Notes under the pieces: model-generated
Databases searched by the model: none
Told to the model about the DNA's origin: nothing
The model's input: the letters and a program-made list of their open reading frames with translations, nothing else
Shown: positions 38,001-45,742 of the stretch, piece after piece
How positions within the stretch are numbered: the first letter of the stretch is position 1
Layout: each line of letters begins with the position of its first letter
Origin: Bifidobacterium choerinum
GTDB taxonomy: Bacteria; Actinomycetota; Actinomycetes; Actinomycetales; Bifidobacteriaceae
Assembly: GCF_000741135.1 (NCBI RefSeq)
Contig: NZ_JGYU01000002.1
Span: forward strand, 437,880 to 501,879
Length of the DNA stretch: 64,000 nucleotides
Direction: 5' to 3'
Made by a program: the position numbers and the translations under genes

Positions 38001-38662
38001 GCGAGCAGCGGCGCGTCGAGCCGGCGCGCGATCTCGAGCAGGTCCTCAGTGACCTTGTGCTCGATCTCGATGTTGTGGTCCATCAGCTCGATGAAGAAGT
38101 TGTCCCTGCCGTAGATGTCCTGCAGCTCGCCGGCGGCGCGCAGCGCCTCGTCGAACTGTCCGAGGCGCAGACGCGTCTGGATGATGCCCGACGGGCAGCC
38201 GGAGCCGCAGATGACGCCCTTACTGTAGGTGGCCAGCACGTCCTTGTCCATGCGCGGGTAGCGCATGACGCGGCCCTCGAGGTTGGCGACCGACGACGCC
38301 TTCGTCAGGTTGACGAGGCCCTCGTCGTTCTCGGCCCACAGCGTCAGGTGGGTGATCAGGCCGCCGCCGGAGACATCGTCGCGCTTCTGGTCCTCGGTGC
38401 CCCAATGCACGCGGGTCTTGTCGCCGCGAGCCGTTTCCGGCGTCACATACGCCTCGATGCCGATGATCGGCTTGACGCCCTGGCCGATCGCCGTGCTCCA
38501 CATCTCATAGGCGCCGTGCATGTTGCCGTGGTCGGTGATGCCGACGGCCGGCATCCCCAACTCCTTGGCGCGCGCGACGAGATCGGGGATCTTCGAGGCG
38601 CCGTCGAGCAGCGAATAATGCGTGTGGTTGTGCAGATGGACGAAGTTCGCGGATTGAGCCAT
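35099..38662 (-). CDS. dnaE: DNA polymerase III alpha subunit
   Basis: The replicative polymerase subunit, 1187 residues. It has the N-terminal PHP domain (FVHLHNHTHYSLLDGASKIPD), palm-domain Asp motif SLPDIDVDFDPEGR, VGPGRGSAAGSMVAY, the fingers (GVFQLDSDGMRALLKQL, PFSGYAFNKAHSAAYG), a helix-hairpin-helix and a C-terminal OB fold (TVAGLITNVDRRMSKKGNPWAIVTIEDM). This is the DnaE1 type by length. ATG at 38662 is chosen; a TTG three codons earlier is also in frame. A GC-rich hairpin (35063-35088) sits just after the stop. It stands alone between the his operon and the rlu-lspA pair. Confidence 0.97.
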   Translation of the reverse strand: MAQSANFVHLHNHTHYSLLDGASKIPDLVARAKELGMPAVGITDHGNMHGAYEMWSTAIGQGVKPIIGIEAYVTPETARGDKTRVHWGTEDQKRDDVSGGGLITHLTLWAENDEGLVNLTKASSVANLEGRVMRYPRMDKDVLATYSKGVICGSGCPSGIIQTRLRLGQFDEALRAAGELQDIYGRDNFFIELMDHNIEIEHKVTEDLLEIARRLDAPLLATNDSHYVLEKDAATQDAMLCINSGSRLDDPDRFKFDGEGYYLRTAEQMRALFHDLPQACDNTLEVAERCNVMFDDHEDGAFMPKFPCPEGWDETSLFLKKVEEGLERRYDGNVPARVLAQADYECGVICQMQFPGYFLVVADYIQWAKDHDIMVGPGRGSAAGSMVAYAMGITELDPLEHGLIFERFLNPERVSLPDIDVDFDPEGRLKVIEYCGEKYGHDKVAQCVIYGTIKTKQAIKDSARIMGYEFAMGEKVTKALPPAATGGKDISVHDIFDPKSKRYAEAREYRELCESDPDAKAITKKAMGLEGLIRQTGVHACATIMGSAPITDTSPLLERTDGTITTTFEYHTCETLGLVKMDFLGLSNLTVISDTLKNIAANGKEPIDYTKIPLDDKETYELLSRGDTLGVFQLDSDGMRALLKQLKPDNFNDISALIALYRPGPMDMNSHTNYAKRKNGQQKIEPIHPELAEPLKEVLDETYGLIVYQEQVQSAARILAGYSLGKADVLRRAMGKKKPEVLAKEKVPFFEGMKEHGYSEEAAQAVWDVLVPFSGYAFNKAHSAAYGLISYWTAYLKTHYPVEFMAALLQGAVSNKDKTALYLGEARRMGIKVLLPDINESVFEYSAVGDVVRFGLGAIRNVGETAVKEIIAERNGPRGKYVDFMDYIRRAPLAALNKRLVESLIKGGAFDSVNPNRRALCTIHEAAIDSVIDLKRRQANGQFDLFADLDGGEDDDPSLLGDATVTVPDIEEWDKKTKLQYERDMLGLYVSDHPLSGMQSILTALREMSIAHLIDRAPTMPERTQVTVAGLITNVDRRMSKKGNPWAIVTIEDMESSIQCMLFGKVYESAAAELAVDTVVQMRGMVEVRDETVTLRATEMQVPSLEAEDSRPVLIALPAGALQRDRLEQLGAVLSNHPGYCEVKLVVFDDRGDAQVLTMGDRFRVTRDTSLFADVKIIFGPAALMSA

Positions 38663-38777
38663 ATCCACCAATCTAGCGAACTTCGGTGACGCGTCTCAAG
38701 GGTCTGTGAGGCAATTCACCGTCCCTGCACGCGACACTCCGCGACACTCCGGAACGCCCCCGTGCAGGGCCTCTCGC

Positions 38778-39719
38778 TCAGTCTCCCTCGGCCTCGGCAT
38801 GGCGTGCGCGCAGCACGTCGAGCGCATGCTCGAGATCGGCCGGATAGTGCGAGGTGACGACGGTGTTCAGATGCGTGCGCGGGTGGCGGAACTCGAGCTG
38901 CATCGCGTGCAGCCACTGGCGTTCGAGCCCGAGCTCGGCCGAGAGCTTCGGGTTCGCCCCGTACATCGCGTCGCCGACGAGCGGATGGCCGATCGACGAG
39001 AAGTGCACGCGGATCTGGTGGGTGCGCCCGGTCTCGAGGTTGATCTTCGCGAGCGTCGCCTCGCCGAAGCGTTCGAGCACGTCCCAGTGCGTGACCGCGT
39101 CCTTGCCGCCCGGCGTCACGCAGAAGCGGAAGTCGGAGACCTTCGCACGCCCGATCGGCGCCTCGATCGTGGCCTTGTCCTCCTTGAGGTTGCCCTGGGC
39201 GACTGCATGGTAGGTCTTGATGACCTCGTGCTCGGAGAACTGCCGGCGCATCTCCTTGTACGCGAGGTCGGACTTGCACACGAGCATGAGCCCCGACGTG
39301 CCGACGTCGAGTCGCGAGACGATGCCCTGGCGTCCCGGCACGCCGAGCGCCGTGATCCGCACGCCGCGCTTGAGCAGCGAGCCGAGCACGGTCGGCCCGG
39401 CCCAGCCGACCGATGCGTGCGCCGCGACGCCGACCGGCTTGTCCACGACGACGATGTCCTCGTCCTCGTAGACGATCGGCATGCCCTCGGCGATCGGTTC
39501 GGGCGCGCGCTGCTCGTCGACGAGGTCGAATTCGACGAGATCGCCGTCCTGCAACGTCGCCGACTTGCTGCCGTGCTCCCCCTGGCGCCCTGCGATGCGC
39601 GCCTGGTCGGTCTCGATCAGATCGGCCGCCTTCGCGCGCGAGATGCCGAGCATCTTCGCGACGGCGACGTCGAAGCGCCGGCCGATCAGCGTGTCCGGCG
39701 CCGGCACGACCTTCAGCAT
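38778..39719 (-). CDS. RluA-family pseudouridine synthase
   Basis: Converts uridine to pseudouridine in RNA, most likely 23S rRNA (RluD-like). The 313-residue protein has an N-terminal S4 RNA-binding domain (SRAKAADLIETDQARI...LQDGDLVEF), IVVVDKPVGVAAH, and the catalytic SRLDVGTSGL (Asp138), followed by LETGRTHQIRVHFSSIGHPLVGDAMYG-type sequence (in part). The ATG at 39719 lies inside the end of lspA (7-base overlap), an arrangement common in bacteria. The exact rRNA target is not shown. Confidence 0.93.
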   Translation of the reverse strand: MLKVVPAPDTLIGRRFDVAVAKMLGISRAKAADLIETDQARIAGRQGEHGSKSATLQDGDLVEFDLVDEQRAPEPIAEGMPIVYEDEDIVVVDKPVGVAAHASVGWAGPTVLGSLLKRGVRITALGVPGRQGIVSRLDVGTSGLMLVCKSDLAYKEMRRQFSEHEVIKTYHAVAQGNLKEDKATIEAPIGRAKVSDFRFCVTPGGKDAVTHWDVLERFGEATLAKINLETGRTHQIRVHFSSIGHPLVGDAMYGANPKLSAELGLERQWLHAMQLEFRHPRTHLNTVVTSHYPADLEHALDVLRARHAEAEGD

Positions 39720-40285
39720 GTCCCTGCGTCCTTTCCCTTTCCCTGCGAGGCCACGTCGTCCTTGCCGTCGCCGATCTTGCCGCCGTCCATGCGGAACGGC
39801 ACGTTGCACAGGATCAGCACGACGATGCCGAAGCCGGCGACCATCAGGAAGACGTCCGCGACGTTGCCGACCGACCATCCGTAGTCGAGGAAATCGACGA
39901 CGCGGCCGTTGAGGAAGCCGTCGGCGTGGACGACGCGGTCGATGAGGTTGCCGAACGCGCCGGCGAAGGCCAGCGCAAGGAACACCGTCCACGCCATCGA
40001 CCGCGTGCGCAGCCCGAGCACGAGCAGTACGGCGCAGGCGACGACGGCCAGCAGCGCGATGAGCCACGTCATGTTCGACCCCATGCCGAGCGAGGCGCCG
40101 GGGTTGTGCACGAGCGTGAACCTGAGCAAACCGGGGATGACGACGACGGATTCGCCGTCGGCGAGCCGCGCCTGCGCGATCCACTTCGTCAGCTGGTCGA
40201 CGACGATGGCGATGATGGCGATACACGCAAAGACGGCCACGCGGATACGCGGCCGTCTTTGCTCGCTGTTCGACTGATGGGTCAC
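39713..40285 (-). CDS. lspA: Lipoprotein signal peptidase
   Basis: Cleaves signal peptides from diacylated prolipoproteins in the membrane, for example the lipoprotein encoded at 55907-57010. The 190-residue protein has four membrane helices and the catalytic Asp pair in GNLIDRV (D116) and VGNVADVFL (D144), plus VVDQLTKW and HNPGASLGMGS. A charged tail of about 25 residues (GKIGDGKDDVASQGKGKDAG) follows the last helix and overlaps the next gene start. It is 8 bases downstream of divIVA. Confidence 0.95.
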   Translation of the reverse strand: MTHQSNSEQRRPRIRVAVFACIAIIAIVVDQLTKWIAQARLADGESVVVIPGLLRFTLVHNPGASLGMGSNMTWLIALLAVVACAVLLVLGLRTRSMAWTVFLALAFAGAFGNLIDRVVHADGFLNGRVVDFLDYGWSVGNVADVFLMVAGFGIVVLILCNVPFRMDGGKIGDGKDDVASQGKGKDAGTC

Positions 40286-40293
40286 TGCGTCCC

Positions 40294-41841
40294 TCAGTTG
40301 TTCTTGTCCATGCTGTTGTAGTTGTTCGTGTCCGAAACCTGCGCCTGCAGCTGGGTGAGGAACTCGGTCAGGCGTGCGCGGTACTCGGTCTCGAACTGCT
40401 TGAGGCCCTGGATGTTGCCTTCGATGACCTTCGACTGCGTCTCGAGGTTCGTGCGCACCTGCGTCGCGTAGTCGTCGGCCGCCGTGCGGGTCTTCTCGTC
40501 GTAGGCCTGGGCACGCTGCTGCACTTCCTTCTCGTACTCGTCGAGTTCGGCGTGGCGGTCGACGACGTACTGGTCGGCCTCGCTCTTCTTCTGCTGGGCG
40601 TAGGTGTTGCCTTCGTCCTGCTTCTTCTGGGCGTATTCGTCGGCCTCGTTCGCCTTCGCGTCGGCGTAGGTGTTCGCCTCGTTCGTCTTCGTTTCCGCGT
40701 AGTTGTTGGCCTCCGCGGTCTTGTCGGCGACGTACTGGTCGGCTTCGGTGTGCTTGTTCTGCATGTAGGTGTCGGCGTCCTGACGCGTCTTCGCGCTGTA
40801 CTCGTCGGCCTCGGTGCGCGTCTTCGTCGAGTAGGCCTCGGCCTGCTCGTGCACGCTCTGGCCGTAGGCGTCGGCGTCGTCGCGCGTGCGCTTGCTGTAG
40901 GCGTCCGCCTCATCGTGGACGCGCTTGTTGTAGTCGTCGGCCTCGGTGCGCGTGCGGTTCGAATAGTCGTTGGCCTTGCCGATGAGCTCCTCGTACTTGC
41001 GCTGGCTCTGCTCGGTGATTTCCTTCGCCGTGGCCTTGCCCTTGTCGACGTACTGGTCGTGCAGCTGCATCGCGAGCGTGAGCATCGCTGTCGCGCGCTC
41101 CGGCTCGCTGTTGGCGGCCGCCGCGGCGCTCTTGATCTTCTGCAGGCTGCCGGTCTCGGTGTTCGGCTCGACCTTGGCGACCTGGTCGCGCAGCTGCTCC
41201 TCGCGCTGCTTCGACTCCTCGAGCTGCTTGCTGAGCTCGGCGATCTGCGCGTCCTGCTGCTGCGCGCGGATCGTCTGCTGATGCGCGGTGGACAGCTCGC
41301 GACGCAGGTTCTCGCTGTCGGCGCGGAACTGGTCGCGCTGCTTGGTGACCTCGGCGAGCTGCGCCGCCAGATCCGGCTGCTCGGAGTTCTGCGCGGCCTG
41401 CGCGGTGAGCTGGTCGATCTGTGCGCTCAGACGCTCGACCTGGGCCTTGAGCTGCTCGTTCTGCGAGGCGAGCGTGCGGTTCGTGTCCTCGGCCTCGGCG
41501 AGCTTGCCCTGCGCGGCCTGCACGGCCTGATTGGCCTGCGCGATCTGCGCCTGCGCCTGCTCGCCGGCGCCCTGGGCGGCCGCGGCGCGCAGCGACTGGT
41601 TCTCGTTCTGCAGCTGCTGGACCTGGTTCGTCAGATCGGAGATCTTCGTGTTGAGTTCGGAAACGTCCGGGCCGAGCGCTTGGGTCGACTGGCTGCCGGC
41701 GACGGCCTGCTTGCCCAAAGCTTCGACGGTCTCGGTGACCTGATCGAGGAAGTCGTCGACCTCGTCAACGTCATACCCTTCTTTGAAGCGCACCGTCTGG
41801 AAGGTGTGCTCCCTAATATCCTTAGGCGTCAAAAGAGCCAT
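40294..41841 (-). CDS. divIVA: DivIVA/Wag31-type polar growth and division protein with long repeat coiled coil
   Basis: The N terminus (MALLTPKDIREHTFQTVRFKEGYDVDEVDDFLDQV, cited in parts) is the DivIVA membrane-curvature-sensing domain. A predicted coiled coil runs through most of the 515 residues. Residues about 289-464 are 16 phased 11-residue repeats of the form E-A-D-x-Y-x6. The protein is much longer than Wag31 (about 270). In actinobacteria DivIVA marks the poles and directs wall synthesis; position beside ftsZ and sepF agrees. GAGGTG lies eight bases upstream. TAGCAT, with a preceding TGC, is a candidate -10 in the 132-base upstream gap. Confidence 0.93.
   Translation of the reverse strand: MALLTPKDIREHTFQTVRFKEGYDVDEVDDFLDQVTETVEALGKQAVAGSQSTQALGPDVSELNTKISDLTNQVQQLQNENQSLRAAAAQGAGEQAQAQIAQANQAVQAAQGKLAEAEDTNRTLASQNEQLKAQVERLSAQIDQLTAQAAQNSEQPDLAAQLAEVTKQRDQFRADSENLRRELSTAHQQTIRAQQQDAQIAELSKQLEESKQREEQLRDQVAKVEPNTETGSLQKIKSAAAAANSEPERATAMLTLAMQLHDQYVDKGKATAKEITEQSQRKYEELIGKANDYSNRTRTEADDYNKRVHDEADAYSKRTRDDADAYGQSVHEQAEAYSTKTRTEADEYSAKTRQDADTYMQNKHTEADQYVADKTAEANNYAETKTNEANTYADAKANEADEYAQKKQDEGNTYAQQKKSEADQYVVDRHAELDEYEKEVQQRAQAYDEKTRTAADDYATQVRTNLETQSKVIEGNIQGLKQFETEYRARLTEFLTQLQAQVSDTNNYNSMDKNN
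40450..40977 (-). repeat. Sixteen 33-bp coding repeats in divIVA
   Basis: The DNA encodes 16 consecutive 11-residue units without gaps, from KANDYSNRTRT to AADDYATQVRT; each has Ala at position 2, Tyr at position 5, and mostly Glu/Asp at positions 1 and 3. An 11-residue period suits a straight, slightly right-handed coiled coil. The units are diverged from each other at DNA level, so the array is old. Confidence 0.9.
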
Positions 41842-41973
41842 ATATCTTGCACCTCGCTTTGGGTTACCACCCGGCTTAGTTGGACTTATTTGTTGATGCT
41901 AGCACGGGTTGCGTGCAAACAATCACGTTTCTGCGTATTTCCCGCTGTTCGGACGCCGCCGTCCACGCCCTTC

Positions 41974-42264
41974 TCAGATGAGCACGCGCAGCACGATGAG
42001 CGCGAAATACAGCACGAGGAAGCTCGTGTCGAAGGAGACCGGACCCATCGGGATCGGCCTGATGTAGCGGCGCAGCCACCGCAGCGGCGGCTCGGTGAGC
42101 GCGTAGACGATCGTCACGAGCGTCGACGCGAAGCCGCGCGGCCGCCATCCGCGCGCCAATACGAAGACCCAGTCAAGGATCATGCGCGCGAACAATACGA
42201 GCATATAGGCGTCGATGAGCCAATCGACGAGCCTGAACACCATCGTCATCAACGTCGAAAGCAT
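41974..42264 (-). CDS. YggT family membrane protein
   Basis: A 96-residue protein with two hydrophobic regions (about 8-35 and 72-96) and the family core RMILDWVF...P-L-R-W-L-R-R-Y-I-R-P-I-P. YggT proteins sit beside sepF and divIVA in many Gram-positive genomes and are linked to division or osmotic stress; the molecular role is not settled. GGGGAGAGG lies directly before the ATG. It is 53 bases after sepF. Confidence 0.92.
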   Translation of the reverse strand: MLSTLMTMVFRLVDWLIDAYMLVLFARMILDWVFVLARGWRPRGFASTLVTIVYALTEPPLRWLRRYIRPIPMGPVSFDTSFLVLYFALIVLRVLI

Positions 42265-42317
42265 GCCTCTCCCCTATCTTCCTCTTCCGGGCATGCCCGC
42301 GCCGGGTCCTGCCCCGC

Positions 42318-42788
42318 TCACTGCGCGAACAGGTCGTGCGTCGCGTTCTGCTCGGCGTCCTCGGCGACGATGTCGACGCGCGCCGGGCTCAGCAGGAACA
42401 CGCGCGGCGTGACACGCTCGATCGATCCGGACACGCCGAAGACGACGCCCGACGAGAAGTCGACGATGCGGTAGGCGACGGCCTCGGAGACGCCGGTGAG
42501 GTTGAGCACGACCGGCACGCCGTCGCGCAGCGCGCGGCCGACGAGCTGCGCGTCCTCGTACGAATGCGGATGGATCGTCGTGATGCGGCTGACGCGCCCC
42601 TGGAACGGGACGGCCGGCTTGCGCGCGGCGGCCGGCTGCGCGGTCGCGGCCGGCATCGGCGTCACCGAACGGTCGGAGTCGAAGGACGAGGCCGGTTCGT
42701 CCTCCTCCTCGTCGAATTCGGCGTCATCGTCCTCGGCGACGTCGCTCATGCCGAGATACGACATCGTCTGCTTGAGAAAGCCGGGCAT
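42318..42788 (-). CDS. sepF: Cell division protein SepF
   Basis: SepF anchors FtsZ to the membrane and shapes the septum in organisms that lack FtsA. The 156-residue protein starts with a short amphipathic region (MPGFLKQTMSYLGM), then an acidic linker and the SepF core (about 62-145: ITTIHPHSYEDAQLVGRALRDG, VVLNLTGV, YRIVDFSSGVVFGVSGSI, FLLSP). The AAAGGAA motif lies about seven bases upstream. It follows ftsZ after 31 bases. Confidence 0.95.
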   Translation of the reverse strand: MPGFLKQTMSYLGMSDVAEDDDAEFDEEEDEPASSFDSDRSVTPMPAATAQPAAARKPAVPFQGRVSRITTIHPHSYEDAQLVGRALRDGVPVVLNLTGVSEAVAYRIVDFSSGVVFGVSGSIERVTPRVFLLSPARVDIVAEDAEQNATHDLFAQ

Positions 42789-42819
42789 TGGTGTTTCCTT
42801 TCTGGCTCTCGCGGTTCAT

Positions 42820-44094
42820 TCAGCGCAGGAAATCCGGGATGTCGAGATCGCCCGAATCGTTCTGCGAGTACTGGTCCGGCGTGGTGCTCGGATCGAAGAT
42901 CGGCGTGGCCGGCGTGTCCGGCACGACCGGCGTGACCGGCTGCTCCGGCTCGACCTTCGTCTGGAAGATCGGAGTCGCGTTCGGTGCCGGAGACGTCATG
43001 ATCCGCGGCAGGCCGCCCGCGTGCTCGGCCGGCTTGGCCGGCTCCGCGTGCTGCGGCGAGGGGAGGTTGATGTCCGGCGCGGCGTAGACGTCCGATGCGG
43101 CGGCGCCCTGCGCGGCCTTGCCGGTGCTCTCGTGCTTCGAGTCGAAGCCGGCGGCGATGACGGTGACGCGGATCTCGTCGCCGTAGGCGTCGTCGAGCGC
43201 CAGACCCCAGATGATCTGCGCCTCCGGATGCGCGGAGCGGCGCACGAGCTCGGTCGCGGCGTAGGCCTCCTGCAGCTTGAGGTCGGTCGACGCGGCGATG
43301 TTGATGAGCACGCCGTTCGCGCCGTCGATGCTCTCCTCGAGCAGCGGCGAGCTGATCGCGATCTCGGCGGCCTGCGTCGCGCGGTCGTCGCCCCGCGCCG
43401 AGCCGATGCCGAACATCGCGGTGCCCGAGTCGCGCAGGATCGACGTCACGTCGGAGAAGTCGACGTGGATGTACGAGTTCATCGTGATCAGGTCGGTGAT
43501 GCCCTGCACGCCGGCGAGCAGCGCCGTGTCGGCGGTCTTGAACGCGTCGACGATGCCGATCGAACGGTCGGCGAGCTCGAGCAGGCGGTCGTTCGGGATG
43601 ACGATGAGGGCATCGACCTCCTTGCGCAGGTTGTCGATGCCGAGCGCGGCCGACGCGGCGCGCTGCGGACCCTCGAAAGAGAACGGACGGGTGACGACCG
43701 CGATCGTCAGCGCGCCCTGCTGGCGCGCGGCGCGCGCGACGAGCGGGCTCGCGCCGGTGCCGGTGCCGCCGCCCTCGCCTGCGGTGACGAAGACCATGTC
43801 GGCGCCCTTGACGGCCTCCTCGATGTCGGACTGGTGGTCCTGCGCCGCCTTCGCGCCCTTCTCGGGATCGGCGCCGGCGCCCAGGCCGCGGCTCGAGGCG
43901 TCGGAGAGCGAGATCTTGACGTCGGCGTCCGAACGCATCAGGTCCTTCGCGTCGGTGTTGATCGCGACGAACTCGACGTTCTGCAGGCCTTCGGCGATCA
44001 TGCGGTTGACGGCGTTGCCGCCGGCTCCACCCACGCCGACGACTTTGATGTTGGTTTTGTCGTTGAAATTGTCATTCTGGGCAATCTCGCTCAC
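42820..44094 (-). CDS. ftsZ: Cell division GTPase FtsZ
   Basis: FtsZ forms the division ring. The 424-residue protein has GVGGAGGNAVNRM, the tubulin signature GGGTGTG (108-114) and the T7 loop NSYIHVDFSDV. After the globular domain (to about 320) comes a Pro/Thr-rich linker, and the C-terminal peptide DLDIPDFLR, the docking site for SepF and FtsW in relatives. The start is GTG with AGGAGAAC five bases upstream. A 165-base upstream gap, A+T-richer than average, holds the promoter region. sepF, yggT and divIVA follow in the same direction. Confidence 0.97.
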   Translation of the reverse strand: MSEIAQNDNFNDKTNIKVVGVGGAGGNAVNRMIAEGLQNVEFVAINTDAKDLMRSDADVKISLSDASSRGLGAGADPEKGAKAAQDHQSDIEEAVKGADMVFVTAGEGGGTGTGASPLVARAARQQGALTIAVVTRPFSFEGPQRAASAALGIDNLRKEVDALIVIPNDRLLELADRSIGIVDAFKTADTALLAGVQGITDLITMNSYIHVDFSDVTSILRDSGTAMFGIGSARGDDRATQAAEIAISSPLLEESIDGANGVLINIAASTDLKLQEAYAATELVRRSAHPEAQIIWGLALDDAYGDEIRVTVIAAGFDSKHESTGKAAQGAAASDVYAAPDINLPSPQHAEPAKPAEHAGGLPRIMTSPAPNATPIFQTKVEPEQPVTPVVPDTPATPIFDPSTTPDQYSQNDSGDLDIPDFLR

Positions 44095-44259
44095 GATGTT
44101 CTCCTGTCACTTACGATACTGGTCTCTACTGTATCGCAAACCGCTCGATATTCCGCGCCCGACAAGTCGCCATGTGAAACGCTTCATGGAATACCACGCG
44201 ATTGCTCTCGTTTTTTCCTTATTGCATTGCCGCCGGCCGTTTTTGCGACGGACCGGCGA

Positions 44260-45501
44260 CTAATATCCGGCATCCATCGGGTCGTCGCCGAACAGACGCT
44301 CGCGCTCCTCACGCGTCGTATGCCGGGAATCCAACCATCCGTAGGGAAGATGCACCTTTTTCGCAAAGCGAACACGGCCTCGTGGCTTGTCGACGACGCG
44401 CGCCGGGATCCGCGCATCCGGGTCGAGCGTCGCGACGAGGCGGCGCACGTCGTCGAGCCCCTCGCATTCCATGAACGCGCGGCGCATCCTCCCTCCGACC
44501 GGGAATCCCTTGAGATACCAGGCCACGTGCTTGCGCAGGTCGTGCACGGCCATGCGTTCGTCGCCGTCGTAGAAGCGCGTGAGCAGTTCGGCGTGGCGCA
44601 CGATGATCGCACCGACCTCGCCGAGCGTCGGGTCGGCGCGTTCGTCGCTGCCGGCGAAGGCGTGGCGGATGTCGGCGAAGATCCACGGGCGGCCCTGGCA
44701 GCCGCGTCCGATCGCGACGCCGGCGCAGCCGGTCTCGTTGACCATGCGCACGGCATCGTCGGCGCCCCAGATGTCGCCGTTGCCGAAGACCGGGATGCCG
44801 AGTTCGGCGACGAGTTCGCCGATCCGTGACCAGTCGGAGTGGCCGCCGTAGTACTCGGCGGTCGTGCGCGCATGCAGCGTGACGGCCGCGCAGCCCTCCT
44901 CCTGCGCGATGTGCCCCGCCTCGTGGAAGGTCACATGCTCGTCGTCGATGCCGACGCGGAACTTCGCGGTGACCGGGATGCCGGCCGGCTCGCACACATG
45001 CACGACGCGGCGGACGATGTCGGCGAACAGGTCAGTCTTCCACGGCAGCGCGGAGCCGCCGCCGCGGCGCGTGACCTTCGGCACCGGGCATCCGAAGTTG
45101 AGGTCGACATGGTCGGCCATGTGCTCGTCGACGACGATGCGCGCCGCCTGCTCGACGATCGACGGGTTGACGCCATACAGCTGCAGCGAGCGCGGCCCCT
45201 CCTGCGGCGCGAAGCGGCACAGCCGCAGCGCCTTCGGGTTGCGCGCCACGAGCGCGCGCGCCGTGATCATCTCGGCGACGTACAGGCCGTCGGGGCCATA
45301 TTCCTCGCACAGGACGCGGAACGGCCAGTTCGTCACGCCGGCCATCGGCGAAAGCATGACGGGCGTCGGCACGTCGATCGGCCCGAGCCGCAGCGGATCG
45401 AGGGCGTGCTCGAGCCGTACGGGCGCAGGGTCGACGCTCGGGTCGAGCTCCGGCACATCGGCCTCGAAGGCCGTCAGCGGTGGTTCCTGTGAAGCGGTCA
45501 T
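44260..45501 (-). CDS. dus: tRNA-dihydrouridine synthase (DusB family)
   Basis: An FMN enzyme reducing uridines in tRNA. The 413-residue protein has LSPMAGVTNWPFR, the catalytic Cys138 in DLNFGCPVPKVTRRGGGSAL, FRVGIDD, TLHARTT and IPVFGNGDIW, then the C-terminal tRNA-binding helices (RKHVAWYLKGFPVGG). ATG at 45501 is preferred: AAGGAACC sits just upstream, whereas the ATG six codons earlier lacks a ribosome site. The N terminus before the barrel (about 45 residues) is longer than in E. coli DusB. Confidence 0.93.
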   Translation of the reverse strand: MTASQEPPLTAFEADVPELDPSVDPAPVRLEHALDPLRLGPIDVPTPVMLSPMAGVTNWPFRVLCEEYGPDGLYVAEMITARALVARNPKALRLCRFAPQEGPRSLQLYGVNPSIVEQAARIVVDEHMADHVDLNFGCPVPKVTRRGGGSALPWKTDLFADIVRRVVHVCEPAGIPVTAKFRVGIDDEHVTFHEAGHIAQEEGCAAVTLHARTTAEYYGGHSDWSRIGELVAELGIPVFGNGDIWGADDAVRMVNETGCAGVAIGRGCQGRPWIFADIRHAFAGSDERADPTLGEVGAIIVRHAELLTRFYDGDERMAVHDLRKHVAWYLKGFPVGGRMRRAFMECEGLDDVRRLVATLDPDARIPARVVDKPRGRVRFAKKVHLPYGWLDSRHTTREERERLFGDDPMDAGY

Positions 45502-45584
45502 GGTTCCTTGCTCGGACATCGGCGGATGGATAAACGGATGGCAGCGGACACGATAGGGCATCGCGCTGAAAGATTCCTGACAAA

Positions 45585-45616
45585 ATGCCTGCCGGACCCC
45601 GGGGTCCGGCAGGCAT
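45585..45616 (-). terminator. Terminator downstream of glyS: 32-bp loopless palindrome
   Basis: ATGCCTGCCGGACCCC (45585-45600) is followed directly by its exact reverse complement (45601-45616). On the minus strand the stem ends in TTTTG. It lies about 100 bases after the glyS stop and fits an intrinsic terminator. Confidence 0.82.
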
Positions 45617-45690
45617 CGGTCGCGGCGCAGGCCTTCAGACGGCGGTCAGGCCACGCTCGGCGTACTGAGTTCAGCCCTCCCGGGCAGCAC

Positions 45691-45742
45691 TCAGTACAGG
45701 CCTCCGGGCTGCGCTATCAGTACAGGCCTCCGGCCTGGGCGA
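45691..45742. repeat. 26-bp tandem duplication at the glyS 3' end
   Basis: Unit 45717-45742 contains the last codons and stop of glyS (G-G-L-Y-stop on the minus strand). Unit 45691-45716, just downstream of the gene, matches it at 23 of 26 positions. The bases before 45691 look like a third, decayed copy. Confidence 0.8.

Noticed and set aside
40450..40977. Regular 33-bp repeats that could suggest a CRISPR or satellite array
   Set aside because: The repeats are diverged, without spacers, and translate into phased coiled-coil units of divIVA.
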